The notes under the pieces: model-generated | Databases searched by the model: none | What the model was told of the DNA's origin: nothing | Seen by the model: the letters and a program-made list of their open reading frames with translations, nothing else | Shown here: piece by piece, positions 1 to 11,463 of the stretch | How positions within the stretch are numbered: position 1 is the first letter of the stretch | How the letters are laid out: each line of letters begins with the position of its first letter | Assembly: GCA_029959195.1 (NCBI GenBank) | Contig: CP114123.1 | Coordinates: 682,001 to 746,000, forward strand | Length of the DNA stretch: 64,000 bases | Reading direction: 5' to 3' | DNA from: Dictyophora rubrovolvata | Lineage: Eukaryota; Basidiomycota; Agaricomycetes; Phallales; Phallaceae | Program-made: the position numbers and the translations under genes

Positions 1-1
1 G

Positions 2-277
2 ATTCTTGTTGAGGAAGCTAACGTCGCTTTCCGCCTTAACGAAGGGATTCTCAGTCTTTTGCAAGAGGCGGAGGCTGAAAATCGTGCCAGCCCGGATAAG
101 ACCCGACATACCCCTAAATCCAACCAGAAATCCGTCCCAGTGGCACAGGTATTTTCTTTGGTTTTGTTGGCGGCAGGGTTACATGTCGTGCTCCAATTGG
201 GTGGTTTTGGAAGTCATACCAGCCATTTCAGCCAATGGATGCGCATCCAGAAATGGGTTTCGGATATTTTTGGTTGA
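2..277 (+). CDS. Heme oxygenase, C-terminal end (partial, cut by window start)
   Basis: Only the last 91 codons are inside the window; the stop is TGA at 275-277. The reading frame gives a helical segment containing FRLNEGILSLL, a short polar linker, a hydrophobic tail segment (VFSLVLLAAGLHVVLQ) and an end near WMRIQKWVSDIFG. It aligns along its whole length with the C-terminus of the complete heme oxygenase at 53624-54732, so the identity rests on that paralogue. Heme oxygenases open heme to biliverdin, iron and CO; the hydrophobic tail suggests anchoring in the ER membrane, as in classical microsomal enzymes. The heme-binding part lies outside the window, so activity cannot be judged. It converges with DUF6533 copy A. 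Confidence 0.8.
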   Translation: MLVEEANVAFRLNEGILSLLQEAEAENRASPDKTRHTPKSNQKSVPVAQVFSLVLLAAGLHVVLQLGGFGSHTSHFSQWMRIQKWVSDIFG

Positions 278-893
278 AGCTATGTATGCATTTGATATTT
301 GGGTCTCTGATGTTGTTGATATGATTTACCTGTATTGTCATCGCTAGCTAATTTCCTCTAAATTTATGACCTCTCATATGAATACACGGCTTTTCTGACG
401 TCAAAGAACGTGTGACGTCGCGACTTGTCACAGACTCACAGTTTGCGTTCTGCGAAAGTGATTCGTGCCGTGACCTCGCAGTCCTTGCTTGCAGCTATGG
501 AAGGGAAAGATTCGAGAGAAAAAAGCCCCCTTACGCGGTTTTTTGGGTGTAGATCAGCGGCGGCATTTACCAGTTTGTTCATGATAGTTTGATCGCAGCA
601 TTTCGACTAGGAAAATCGGCTTTGTTGGATTGAACGAAATCACGAACGATCATGGTTTCGATTATATTTTATCTGAAATCAAATCAATATGAAACAAAGC
701 TATAACTTGAATTTGAATCTGATCAAAAAAGAGTGTCTAGACCTGAAGCTTATTGGAAAAGATCGATGTATAAGGAAAGAACATAGCAAGAAAAAAACAA
801 TAGCATCTCGAAAAAATCACAATGACAGGCGGCTAAGATAAAGTGTCAACCAATTTGGCTGATCACCAAGTAAAAATCACATACAAAAATGTT
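278..893. other. Intergenic, convergent 3' ends
   Basis: AT-rich spacer between the heme oxygenase stop and the stop of DUF6533 copy A. I see no gene, repeat or RNA here; it must hold the 3' untranslated ends of both genes. Confidence 0.6.
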
Positions 894-2585
894 CTAGACC
901 CCAGCAACTTGAATGTCATCCGTGGATCCAGGTAAATTATCATGGCCATTGTCTCCAGCTTCCTCCTCCATATTTCTCTCTCCAGGAGTGGCCATTTCCA
1001 CAAGGAAGGATTGGTGCACATGTTGCAGAACATTCGAAAATTGAAGTGGTGGTAAAGACATTTGGCTAGCTTCAATTTTAGCTGAATTAAGATGACGAAG
1101 ATCAAGAGTGAAATTGGCCACTAGAGTTGCTGACAGACTTGTGGAAGGTTAGTGATAAGAGGATATGGGATTGAAACATCAACCTTACACATTTCGCATA
1201 AAATCATAACTCTGTGACACAAGAAACTGGGAGGACTGATCGGGTTTATTTAATGAACATGATGTGTGAGAACAAAGTAATCACACCTACGAGCTAGGAA
1301 AATCAGCTCAAACTTGTCCTTTATATGACTAAAAGCTTACCCAAAGTTGTATGGGTATACTGGCAACAGTAATGGTGATAACAAAGCTTGTAAAACCATA
1401 ACTTAAGAGATGATTGACATGCAAACTGAGTGCCTACCAACATCTTAGTATACCTGCAAGTCGCTCAATAAATCTTCTTTTAAAGCTCACCCAAACTTAC
1501 TTTGTGTAAGAAGCATGGAAATGAGGCTATTACTACCCCAAATTCCATTGTTGCATTTAAGTCTCCATATACTCCAAACTTTCCACACGCAAATTCCGAA
1601 TATAAGCAAATCTGTGGAAACGGCCATGATATCACTGATAAAGCTAATTAAGGGCAGTTTGGCTGACACATGCAAGTTTAGAATGAATCAAACACTCAGA
1701 AATGAGCATGAGCTGCCATACTAGGGCTTGCGTCGCTTCAAAGTTCGTTAATGCATGGGAATCTGAAGATTCTGCATGAACTACAGACCTTGTAGTGCAT
1801 CCCGGAAATGCTATTACCACTACCAATGAAGAGTAAGGTAATTAGCTTCACAATGATTATCAGGTTCTTACAAAACAAATTTAAACTAAGGCCAGCAAAA
1901 AAACCAAATGCTAAAGCTGAAACGAGGATTTTATTTCCTTGGCATATTGAATATGCTCGAATGACCAATAAGCCTAAGGTGATTATTACATAAATGCCTT
2001 CGAAACAACTAATTGATACAACACAGACCTTGAACACCGGTATATAGCAAAACAGAAATACTGTCCGCTACATCAGCCACTATATTACAAGATCTTCCAG
2101 TTCCTGTCATTTCAGTCAATATCAAGCATGTATTAGGATACTTTACCTTCCCAGCTTCAAGAAAGTTAGATATCACAACAATAAGAGCTTGCAAGTACTA
2201 AGTCTAATGGATGTTCAACTCACTGAGAAGAAGGATAATAAGATGACAAGTCCCTGGTAAGTCAAAGTCCCATATCTTGTGAAAATGTACAATAGTGTAG
2301 GCAGACTGAATGCCCTGGACCATATATGCTCTTTTTCTCGGGAGAATGTTGTCAGAGTAGCATAGAAACCAAGTGCTAGAAATTTGCTGTCTTTGTAAGA
2401 CTTTTTTTTGCGATGTTAGATTGCTCACTTGTCGTGCTAGAAATAACCAAGATAAAAACATAACTAATTCCGTAGTTAGATTAGATGTAATAACTGGCAT
2501 AAAACAGAATTGACACATACCCCTCATAGGCCTCCTGAATAATGTCAGCAGTCATAGCGGCTATGGTATTATTTGTGCTATTCAT
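894..2585 (-). pseudogene. DUF6533-type multi-pass membrane protein, copy A (probably frameshifted)
   Basis: First of six related copies here. The start is MNSTNNTIAAMTADIIQEAYEG at 2585, followed by a phase-2 intron. The family signature (EKEHIWSRAFSLPTLLYIF then TRYGTL) lies around 2250-2370. Further hydrophobic segments follow, including one ending LLVIRAYSICQG and one with CVWKVWSIWRLK. The last exon has NFTLDLRHLNSAKIEAS and an acidic tail ending DDIQVAGV. DUF6533 proteins are fungal multi-pass membrane proteins of unknown function. Compared with copies C and F, the start of exon 2 (about 2375-2440) carries a 2-nt length change that puts the frame from exon 1 out of register with the signature. 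I therefore call it a likely pseudogene, though an unusual splice site could rescue it. Confidence 0.65.
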
Positions 2586-2718
2586 GAGATAGAGAGGATA
2601 GACGATATAACGGGTTATGAATTGGCCTGGGTGCTGTGGACTTGTAAAGTCCTTAAATACGACTTGAGTCATGATTAAATCGTGTCAGTCATCATGCATT
2701 TGAGCTCCTGGGCGCCGA

Positions 2719-2773
2719 TCAGTGATCTGGGTTTGTGGCTCCAGAGCACCTTAGCACAAACCCAGATCACTGA
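2719..2773. repeat. Perfect 19-bp inverted repeat (foldback)
   Basis: Left arm tcagtgatctgggtttgtg at 2719-2737 and its exact complement at 2755-2773, with a 17-nt loop. It lies just upstream of DUF6533 copy A. It could be a miniature foldback element, a structured 5' leader or a protein-binding palindrome; nothing else decides. Confidence 0.85.
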
Positions 2774-2785
2774 TATGATTGTGTC

Positions 2786-3549
2786 ACCTGAAATTTTGAA
2801 AAGGGGAGGTCTTCAATGGAGTGTGATGGTAGCAGCATCAGATTGAACGAGAGAAAGGAGCCCAAGATTTGGTCGCAGCATAATGTGAATACTCGAGTCT
2901 TCTGATGGAAAGAATTTTACCATCACCAGGTACGTGCATCGTATCATCGTAGTCATTCTCTTACAACAATTATGTGTCTCAGCTTCACGTGGAATCATGT
3001 TTCGCATGCTCGTAAACCTTGAGTTCCAATGGCAGTATGCGTTAAAAATCAGATAGATGCTGAATTGACAGAATGATGCATGAGCGGGGAGTGACTTCAG
3101 ATGCCGGCTCGTCAGGTACAGCCAACTACGAAACTGGCTTTGTCCCTGATCTAACATACCTGATTGAACTTTGATCGAACACATTTAAATCATCCGATGT
3201 AAAATGAATATTGTTTGGCCGAATGACTTGAAAAGATTATGAGATGGAATACCCTGTCAACGAGAACGAAATGGCTTTCATTGATCCACACTTCAAGTTA
3301 TTACCTTCAACCAGGGCCTTGGTCAATTCCAATAAGCCCTTGACTTTTTCTTCGTGTTCCGTTTTCGCAACTGAGCCTCTCAGTACCGAGGTGACAAACC
3401 TGAGATTTTTCTTAAAGAAGTGTGTATGCAAGGTTTTAATAAACCATCGTCAAGAAAACTCTCAACGAAAGTTCCGCATGCATTAAGACAACCGTAATCT
3501 AACTTAACATATCGGAGTATGACAAAAAATATCAGAATTCAACGACGAG
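2786..3549. other. Spacer with short coding-like fragments
   Basis: No complete gene. On the minus strand, 3237-3431 reads 64 codons without a stop and contains FFKKNLRFVTSVLRG and KGLLELTKALVEGN, which looks like a protein fragment, perhaps the end of a reductase; I do not recognise it with confidence. A second minus-strand stretch at about 2820-2960 is also coding-like. They precede two better-supported host gene relics at 3550-5148. Confidence 0.3.
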
Positions 3550-4251
3550 CTAAGACTCCGACTCGCCAGACGACTCGGACACAGCAAGCAAAAACCGTTC
3601 AACAATAGATTTCCCGAGACGAAGGTTTATCAATGAAATACGTTCATTCGCGAGATGAGCTTGGTCCTACAAAATACAATTACAATCAAAAATCATCCAA
3701 AACGCAACCATCATCACTTACCAAACTATGTCCCATGGATAAATGCAGCCCAGGACATCCAAATTCCTTCTCCAAAAACAGCTCAGACGGAATAGACTAA
3801 AATATTCCAATTTAGAACCTTTTCTATCTCCATCAACAAGTCCAGCAAGAATTTTAACCCTAAAGAAAAACTAGGTTAATGAACAGTTTTATTTTATAAA
3901 TATCAAAGAACATACACGTCGCACATCGGTTCATCTACACTTCCATCTTCAACACCCGAATGTAAATCAGGACCGGAATTGTACACGTCAATAGTAGCAT
4001 GAATGACGTCCCGCAATCCATGTAATACAAGGCGTATCTTCACCGATCCAATCCGAATTGAGTGGGCGTGTCACGACGCCGTACATGCGAATTGGGCTGA
4101 CCAGCGCTATTAACGAGGCAATTAGTTTTAGGCGGAATGTGTAAAGAGTACCCTTGAATACAAACCTGGATCCAAGGATTACTGGAGTGGAAAACCCTGA
4201 TTGGGGTTGAGATCGAGCGGGTGAGAGGACGGGACGGGGCGAGGATGCCAT
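3550..4251 (-). pseudogene. DUG2-like M20 metallopeptidase, C-terminal relic
   Basis: Two blocks match the C-terminal part of fungal M20 dipeptidases of the DUG1/DUG2 type, which degrade glutathione and Cys-Gly peptides. Block 1 (about 3910-4090) contains SDWIGEDTPCITW and, one frame over, NSGPDLHSGVEDGSVDEPMC, so one frameshift lies between CITW and GLRDVIHAT. After an intron, block 2 (about 3550-3800) reads KEFGCPGLHLSMGHSL, then across a further intron DQAHLANERISLINLRLGK, with a stop at 3550. The N-terminal metal-binding and WD40 parts of DUG2 are absent. The ATG at 4251 begins a short Ser/Pro-rich stretch of uncertain relation. It is a truncated, frameshifted copy and should not be active. 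Confidence 0.65.
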
Positions 4252-4956
4252 TTTTTGCGGTCGAGCGCTAGAGGTGTCCCCGATTTCGTCGTCTCCGTCT
4301 TCATCTCTGTCTCCATGGTCGAATGATCAGCGGTTGTCTAGTGGTAGTGGCGGTGATGGTGGTGATGGTTGTGGTGGTTCGGTGCTTGGTGTCCGACGTC
4401 CGCTGAGAGATCATACCATTGGACGTGCTGTCGCCTGTAGAATACTTAGTACATGAGACTTTGACTTTGTTGAGAAACATACTAGACGAGCTGAACAGTC
4501 AGTCATTCGCGCTCTCTGTTAATCTCCAAAGCGCGTGCAGCCGTGAAGCGTCGTTTTTATCTGGAACGCACAACAACCCCAGACCTAGAAACTAGCTTAG
4601 TTTGACTCTTGTCACCGTCGTCGAACACGTACGTTGATGTAACTAGTTTGACAGCCAGCAAATATATACTTTGCATCTGCTGCCAAGTCTACCACTGAGC
4701 TCGTTTGGTGGTAGTGAAGAGTATGGCTGAGACGAGGCAGAGGAGGGTCGAGTGGTGCCGGGTGATGAGTAAATTGCGTGTGTCAGAGATGAGACGGATC
4801 ATAGGCGTACATACGATATCTGAAGCATTCCTCATTATCTCTTGGTAAGTCAGGAGCAACAATTACGATTACATACGCGAGACGGAAGCAAAATGGCGAG
4901 TGGCAAGTACCGAGTAGCGACCCCACCGACTCAGCTCCGCCAGTTGTGCCCTGCAC
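4252..4956. other. Spacer, nothing recognised
   Basis: Contains a GGTGATGG-type simple stretch near 4345-4380 that gives a Gly/Ser-rich open frame with no protein-like character. No gene supported. Confidence 0.5.
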
Positions 4957-5148
4957 ATGGCGTCAACCAAGGCTCAAATTGCAAAGGACAAAGTTGGCTT
5001 ATTGGACTGTGATCTGTACTGAACTTGTACTGATTTATTCCACAAGGGAAACAACGCATTCAAAACTGGAAATTGGGCAGAAGCGATTGGCCACTATTCT
5101 GAGGCTGTCATCGCAGACCGCACAAACCCAACATTCCCACTAAAATAA
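4957..5148 (+). pseudogene. TPR co-chaperone fragment (RPAP3/TAH1-like)
   Basis: Exon 1 at 4957-4992 (MASTKAQIAKDK), a 54-bp intron 4993-5046 (GT...AG), then exon 2 from 5047 reading GNNAFKTGNWAEAIGHYSEA and ending at TAA 5146-5148. This is the first TPR helix pair of Hsp90-type TPR co-chaperones such as RPAP3, which help assemble RNA polymerases and other complexes. The protein would be 45 residues, while the family needs at least three TPR motifs. It stops exactly where the next helix (normally LNRAAAYLKL-like) should begin, so I read it as the 5' end of a gene cut off by rearrangement. Confidence 0.6.
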
Positions 5149-6046
5149 TGGTTTTATCCTTTGACTCGAATAATGTGAAGTGTTTTTCCGAAGAGCTCAG
5201 GCCAGGTCAGCTCTAGGTCGTTCGAAGCTGAAAACGGCAACTTGGCAGTCAAGTCATCATCGTCATCATCATTGCTAGCACTTTGTTGATTTTGACTTTG
5301 ACAAGATCTGTCGCACGCGTTAAAGCTGGAACCCGCCAAATGACTCCATAAAATCAGAGCTATCATTCGTCCGTAATCAAAGCGCTGCCCAGTCGGAGAG
5401 AAACAAGAAATTGGAACCCAAGGCATGTTTCTACTCTTAAATTTGTTCTCCTCTAAAACAGTTTTCGCCAGCAAGCGGCGAGTCTACCACCAACGTCGTC
5501 TGTACTGACATGATCGACAAAGCGGCCGCTTTGTCGAGTAGTATGAAACGTGCACATCGAAATCGTTCAGTCAGACAAAGAAACAACACCATCAAATAGT
5601 AAAACGGGTTCTGACATAACACAGCCGATTTCACTTTCACCTTCGCCTTCGTCCCAGCGCACCCCGCCTGATCTTTTAACAAAAGTGCAATCACGAACTC
5701 TGATGACATCCGAACATTGCCAATGACTGGAGATTACTAGCGATACTACCTTGCCAATGAAAGAAAGAAATTATGAAACAAGCTTCGAGGTCGTCTTGGT
5801 GTGCTATCTTGCACAGCCTTTATGCATTATACTAATATTTATGGGCCGAGATGGCGTGCTGTTGATAATCATTTGATACGCTCTCCCGAGTTTGCATGAG
5901 ATAGAGGTGAATTTTGAGAATGTTAGTTTGGTAGCATGCACATATCATGTTAGTTATGACGTGTGATTATCTCGAGAATCATGGTTCAACTAGTACATAT
6001 ATGTCATATTCCAAGTCTTTTGAGCCAATTGAGCATATAATCTCAA
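5149..6046. other. Spacer, nothing recognised
   Basis: Open frames exist on both strands around 5150-5710, including a minus-strand Asp-rich run near 5250-5270, but none has a convincing protein pattern or splice structure. Possibly further remains of the truncated TPR gene locus. Confidence 0.4.
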
Positions 6047-8170
6047 TCACGGAAAGCACTTGTTACTCATTTCATCTTCATCAGTAATCATACCTAGCAA
6101 TCTAGCTTTGATTTGTATCCCCTGTAAACAAGATTAGTGAGCGTATGTCAGTGACAAGTGTGTACACCGCGTGGAAACTCTACTACTGACCAATGCTTTT
6201 GAGGTATACCTCGATGTCATAAACTCTCCAGCTGCCCACCAAAGCTATAGAGTACATGAATCGCTATCATTCCATGACTAACATATTCAACTTACTGCGG
6301 GATGGCCCGACGGCGAATAAGCTCGTCTCAACTCGTGCACTTCATTGAAACCCCAAACAGGTGTAGTTTTGCAGGCGATGTCGTCTCCGAAAATTGGTGA
6401 AATCACGTTCTTTACGGGCTCGTATCCCGTAGCGAATATAACAGCGTCAGCTGGTAAAAACGAGCCGTCCTTGAACACTAGACCGTCGGTGGTAAAATGT
6501 TGAGGTTCGCCACGTTTGATTTTTATGTCTCCTTTGATGATTAAATCCGCGGTACCGATATCCTGCGCTGCATAAAAGAGGTTATAGAGACAGGAAATTC
6601 ATCTAGATTTGATCTGTTAACGTACAATATCCTGAAAGGCCATCAGATTCAATGAATGCAAAGAGAAAACAGGCAAACGACATACCCCCGAGCCGCTGGT
6701 AGACTCTCACAAGCTGTCCGGCTCCTTCTTCTCCTTCATCTACATTCAATCCAGCTTTCAAAAGTCCCTCGATCATCTCCTTCTGATCAGTAATCCGCTT
6801 ATCCTTTCCCGCAATTCCCAATTCCTTCCACAGACCAAGAGAAAGGCCGGCAAAACGCAAATCTGCATTCCTCAAATCACAGTCGAGAGGATATGCCAAG
6901 TCCAATACGGTCTTATGCAAATATTCGTTAGAGATTACAATAAGACTGGATCGTTGAACCATTGTAACAGACTTGACGCTGTGCAGTGCTAAATTTTGGC
7001 AGATATCTGTAGCGGTTTGGGAGGCTCCAACGACGACGACGTTTTTGTTTGTGAATGGATGGGGTCCCTTATAGTGAGTTGCGTGGAAGTTGGGACCATT
7101 GAATACTTCTGCGCCAAGAAGAGGAGGAATGTATGGTTTGCCGAGTAGTCCAATGGCTAGTACGATATGGTAGGGTTTAAGTGTAACCTTTTCACCGTCC
7201 TTTGAAACTTCCACGGTCCATCGTTTGGTGGTAAGATCATAGGATGGCGTCGGCAGTATTGTTGAACGGTGCCAAATTACCAAATCCTGATTGATGGAAT
7301 ATTGTTCCAACATGTTAGCTACTTTGTCTCTCGGAGTAAACTTTGGCCAGTTACTAGGAAATTTGCTATATAAAACTGGGGTTGGAAAGTTTCAGCTTGA
7401 GTATGTAATACGGCGGTACGAAAGAACATACGTGTATGATGTGACTTGGGAGTATGCAGTGTTAAACTTGGATAACGCTGCCGCCAATTGTCTCCAACAC
7501 GGTCGGACTGTTCTATCAGCAGAGTAGGTATGCTCATCTGGCGGAACCTTGCCCCGACGCTAAGCCCGTTCTGAGCGGCACCAACTAGTAAAGGAACGAA
7601 TCTCAATGGTGAGAGTGTGAATGTATGCCATGAACACATACCAACGATGACGTGCGGGTCTTCTTCGATTATTTTCCTCTCCTCTTCGAAGACATCCATC
7701 CAGGTTTTCCGGTGTTCATCATAATATCCGCTAGGCACTTGAATATTCTCTTCGTGTCCTTTGAGGTCGACAGCAGAAAAATAAACAGATAGCGCCTTCC
7801 AAGCCCTGTCACATTCCTGTAAAAGGATATATCCTCTTCCCCATACCAAGGGCGTTTCAAAAGTAAAAGCCGCTTCTACTGCATGTCCATTGAAAGTAAA
7901 TTTGGGAGGAATGCCATCGGGACCCTCGAGATGTATATTTGTGATTTGGTCTTTTTCCAAGCGATTGGCAAGATACTCTTCAATATCTCTATGACCTTTA
8001 ATCGAACGGAAATTCCATTCGAAAATGAGATGATCCCTAAGCCAACCATGTGGCAAGAATAGAGAAGTCAGAGCATGAGCGTCACCAGACGCTAAGTATT
8101 GAGTGAATTCGAGAAACCATTGAGTAATTATATGAGAAGGCTCCTGCATGTCTGTGTTGAAGGATGGCAA
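6047..8170 (-). CDS. Flavin-containing monooxygenase with NTF2/SnoaL-like N-terminus (paralogue 1)
   Basis: Six exons that keep frame: 8170-7642, 7584-7432, 7375-6686, 6567-6296, 6244-6191, 6121-6047, giving 590 residues. Residues 1 to about 165 look like an NTF2/SnoaL-type cup (FLEFTQYLASGDAHALTSLF). The FAD Rossmann motif VIVVGAAQNGL spans the exon 1/2 junction, followed by RVGDNWRQRYPSLTLH. A second nucleotide-binding motif, VVVVGASQTATDICQNL, should bind NADPH. The FMO-type FATGYEPVKN lies near the C-terminus, and the protein ends NKCFP. The family oxygenates soft nucleophiles or small organics using NADPH and O2; the substrate here is unknown. It is a tandem copy of 9382-11463 in the same orientation. 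No break was found. Confidence 0.85.
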
Positions 8171-9381
8171 TTATTGGGGTTAGGTCTATATATACAATTA
8201 CTGTGTAACATTAAGAGGCCATATTAGTAGTGCATGTTCAGAATACCAGAAACCAAACAACATATGGCATGTGCACTAACCGAAAGTTTATTATTCATTG
8301 AACGTAAAATAAGTAAAACAGCCGTCCGATCGCATTTATCTGAAAATAGAACCAATTCGAAAATCTATAACAGTCCTGTCTTTGTGTTAGAAATTATGTG
8401 ATCACTTCTTATATTTGATTCAAGAGAGCTATTTTCTCTTCTCGGAGTCCGTTTGGCCCACATCGGTATGCCAATAGTTCTCATCGTTAGTAATTTATTT
8501 ACACGCCACCGCACAGACCTTATTGCATATAGGAGCTGATCTATACATAATTGGCTCCTATAAGGGTTCCAGAGGTAAGTCTAACCGCTCGTTGACGTAT
8601 GCATGATCTACGTCCAACACTTCAAGTTTGAAATAGCGAATGGCAGGTATGATATCCAGAAATTATAGTTTTGGATATCCAATGGCATCACTTTCAAAGC
8701 CGAGACTCCAGCGCACGCTTGCAATTATAGGGAAAAGATAAACAACAGCCTGAGCCTGAATGATCCTGACGAAGGCGTGAATACGGGTGAATCCGATGAA
8801 GACAATAAAGGAGTCACCATAGTGAATGTCCAAGAGAGTTATCTATCGGTTCTATTCAGCATTTATTTTCAGAAAGAGTGTGACTTTCCTACGCCGAGTT
8901 CTCGTACGTTCTATGAGTCAATAGCTAAATATGTAGGTGCCATCTTTGAAACATCTAATTGATTACCGAGGTCAGCCAAAGTAAAAACGGGAAAAAATTG
9001 TCCAATATCAATAAAATGGCGTGTGTGTATACTTGATTTGTTAGTTTTGGCATGTAGCGAATGCCATTTTTTATTAGACGCTTCGTCGCTGAACCCGGTG
9101 AGTTGCCAAGATCGGAACTTTCGACACAGTGGGACGCCATTCCGAACAGTTTATTTGGATATATCAGATCCACACGGGAAAAAACTGCAATATTAAATGA
9201 AATTTGGCCACAAAAACCACCAAATAATATGATTGTTAGTAGCGCTCACGTAGCCATACGATTTTGGGACACGGGCGAGTGACACAGTCTTAGATAGCCA
9301 TCGGCGGTTACGGAACAGATCCTCATAAGTCGCCTTCTACCTGATATTCAAAATTCCTTCAACCAAAATCATAGATTCCCA
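8171..9381. other. Spacer between the two monooxygenase genes
   Basis: Must hold the promoter of paralogue 1 and the terminator of paralogue 2. Plus-strand open frames at about 8777-8962 and 9061-9282 (the latter with EPGELPRSELSTQWDAIPN) look mildly protein-like, but I recognise no family and no joining introns. They may be remains of a small gene caught between the duplicated copies. Confidence 0.35.
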
Positions 9382-11463
9382 TCACAAAAAGCACTTGTTG
9401 CTCGCTTCATCTTCATCAGTAATTATACCCAGCAATCTAGCTTTGATTTGTATTCCCTGGAAAATATCAGTACTTCAGTGACAAACGGTGTGCACGTGAA
9501 ATAGACACTGACCAATGCCTTCGAACCATACCTTGACGTCCCAAAGTCTCCAACTGCCCACCAGATCTGTAGAATCATATCAAGTGTCTACCATTCCACC
9601 TTCAGCGTATCAAACTTACCCCAGGATGACCCGACGGTGAATAAGTTCGTCTCAGCTCATGCACTTCATTAAGTCCCCAAACAGGCGTGATTTGACTAGT
9701 GATTGCTTCCCCAAAAATCGGTAAAATCGCATTCTTTACGGGCTCATATCCCGTAGCAAAAATGACAGCATCAGCTTGTAAAAAAGAGCCGTCTTTGAAC
9801 ACTAGACCGTCGGGAGTAAAACGCTCAGGTTCGCCACGTTTGATTTTTATGTCCCCTTTGATAATAAGATCCGCGGCACCGACATCCAAAGCTATGAGAA
9901 AAGGGTTACGAATCAGATGGAAAGTTCATTAGGTTCACATCAACTTACAATATCCTAATAAAAGTCAGGAATAAGGTGTCATGTACGTACAGATATACAA
10001 ACAAGTTACCTCCAAATCGTTGGTAGCCTTTCAAGAAATATCCCGCCCCTTCTTCTCCTTCATCTATATTCAATCCAGCTTTCAAAAGTCCCTCGATCAT
10101 CTCTTTCTGATCAGCAACCCGTCTATCCTTGCCCGCGATTCCTAAGTCCTTCCATAAACCGATAGAAGGGCTGATGAAGCGGGTATCCGCGTTATTCACG
10201 TCACCATCGAGGGGATAAGCCGAGTCGAATATAGTTTTATGTAAATATTCAGAAGAGATGACGAGAAGACTGGATCGCTGGACCATTGTAACCGATCCGA
10301 CGTTATGCAATGCTAGATTTTGGCAGATATCTGCGGCGGTCTGACAGGCTCCAACCACGACGACAGTTTTGTTTGTGAAAGAACTGGGTCCTTTATAGTG
10401 AGTCGCGTGGAATTTAGGACCATTGAATAACCCTGCGCCAAGGAGGGGAGGAACGTATGGGATGCCGAGGATTCCAACTGCTAATACGATATAATAAGGT
10501 CTGAGAGTAACCTTTTCGCCGTCCTTTGAAACTTCCACAGTCCATCGTTTGGTGGCAGGATCATAGGATGGTGTCGGCAGGATTGTTGAACGGTGCCAAA
10601 TCACTAAATCTTGATTGATGGAATACTGTTCCAACATGTTAGCTACTTTGTCTCTCGGAGTGAATTTTGGCCAGTTTTTAGGTAAGTTATCATATAGAAC
10701 TGGGTTGATAAGTTCTGAGCGCGAGTATAAACACATGGGGTTGGGGACATACGACTGTGGTGCGATTTGGGAGTGTGCAGTGTTAAACTTGGATAGCGCT
10801 GCCGCCAATTATCTCCGACACGGTCAGACCTTTCTATCAACAAAGCAGGTATATTCATCTGGCGGAACCTTGCACCAACATTAAGTCCATTTTGTGCAGC
10901 ACCCACTAAATGAATAGCTCAATCACAATGAGAAACGCAACAAACAAACACGAACGAATGATAGCGTGAGGATCTTCTTCGATTTTTTTCTTTTCCTCTT
11001 CAAAGACATCCATCCAAGTTTTCCGGTGTTCATCATAATATCCGCTGGGAACTTGAGTATTCTCTTCGTGCCCTTTGAGGTCGACGGCAGAAAAGGAGAC
11101 TGATAATGCCCTCCACGCCCCCTCAAACTCTTGCAACAGAATATACCCTCTTCCCAAGACCAAGGGTGTTTCAAACGTGAAGGCCGCCTCAACCGCCTGT
11201 CCATCGAAAATAAACCCGGGACTGATCCCCTCGAAGCCCTCGAGATGTAAGTTTGTAATTTGGGTCTTTTCCAAACGATCGGTAAGATATTCCCCAATGT
11301 CTTTATGGCCTTTCAGTGAACGGAAGTTCCATTCAAAAACGAGACGATCGCGGAGCCAACCATATGGTAAGAACAAAGAGGCCAAACTACGTGCATCACC
11401 AGACGCCACGTGTTTAGTGAATTCGTGGAAGCACTGAGCAACTATGACTGAGGGCTCTTGCAT
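9382..11463 (-). CDS. Flavin-containing monooxygenase with NTF2/SnoaL-like N-terminus (paralogue 2)
   Basis: Same domain order and exon pattern as paralogue 1. The N-terminal cup domain runs from MQEPSVIVAQCFHEF at 11463. The FAD motif region (GAAQNGLNVGARF and RVGDNWRQRYPSLTLH) falls at about 10790-10905, and the NADPH motif VVVVGACQTAADICQNL at about 10320-10370. FATGYEPVKN lies near 9730-9760, and the last exon ends SNKCFL at TGA 9382-9384. The two proteins appear to be roughly four-fifths identical by eye, and differences are spread evenly as expected for two functional copies. The first intron separates the cup domain from the FAD domain, as in paralogue 1. No frame break was seen. Confidence 0.83.

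Noticed and set aside
4274-4456. Gly/Ser-rich small protein on the plus strand
   Set aside because: Simple-sequence translation without splice sites or conserved pattern.
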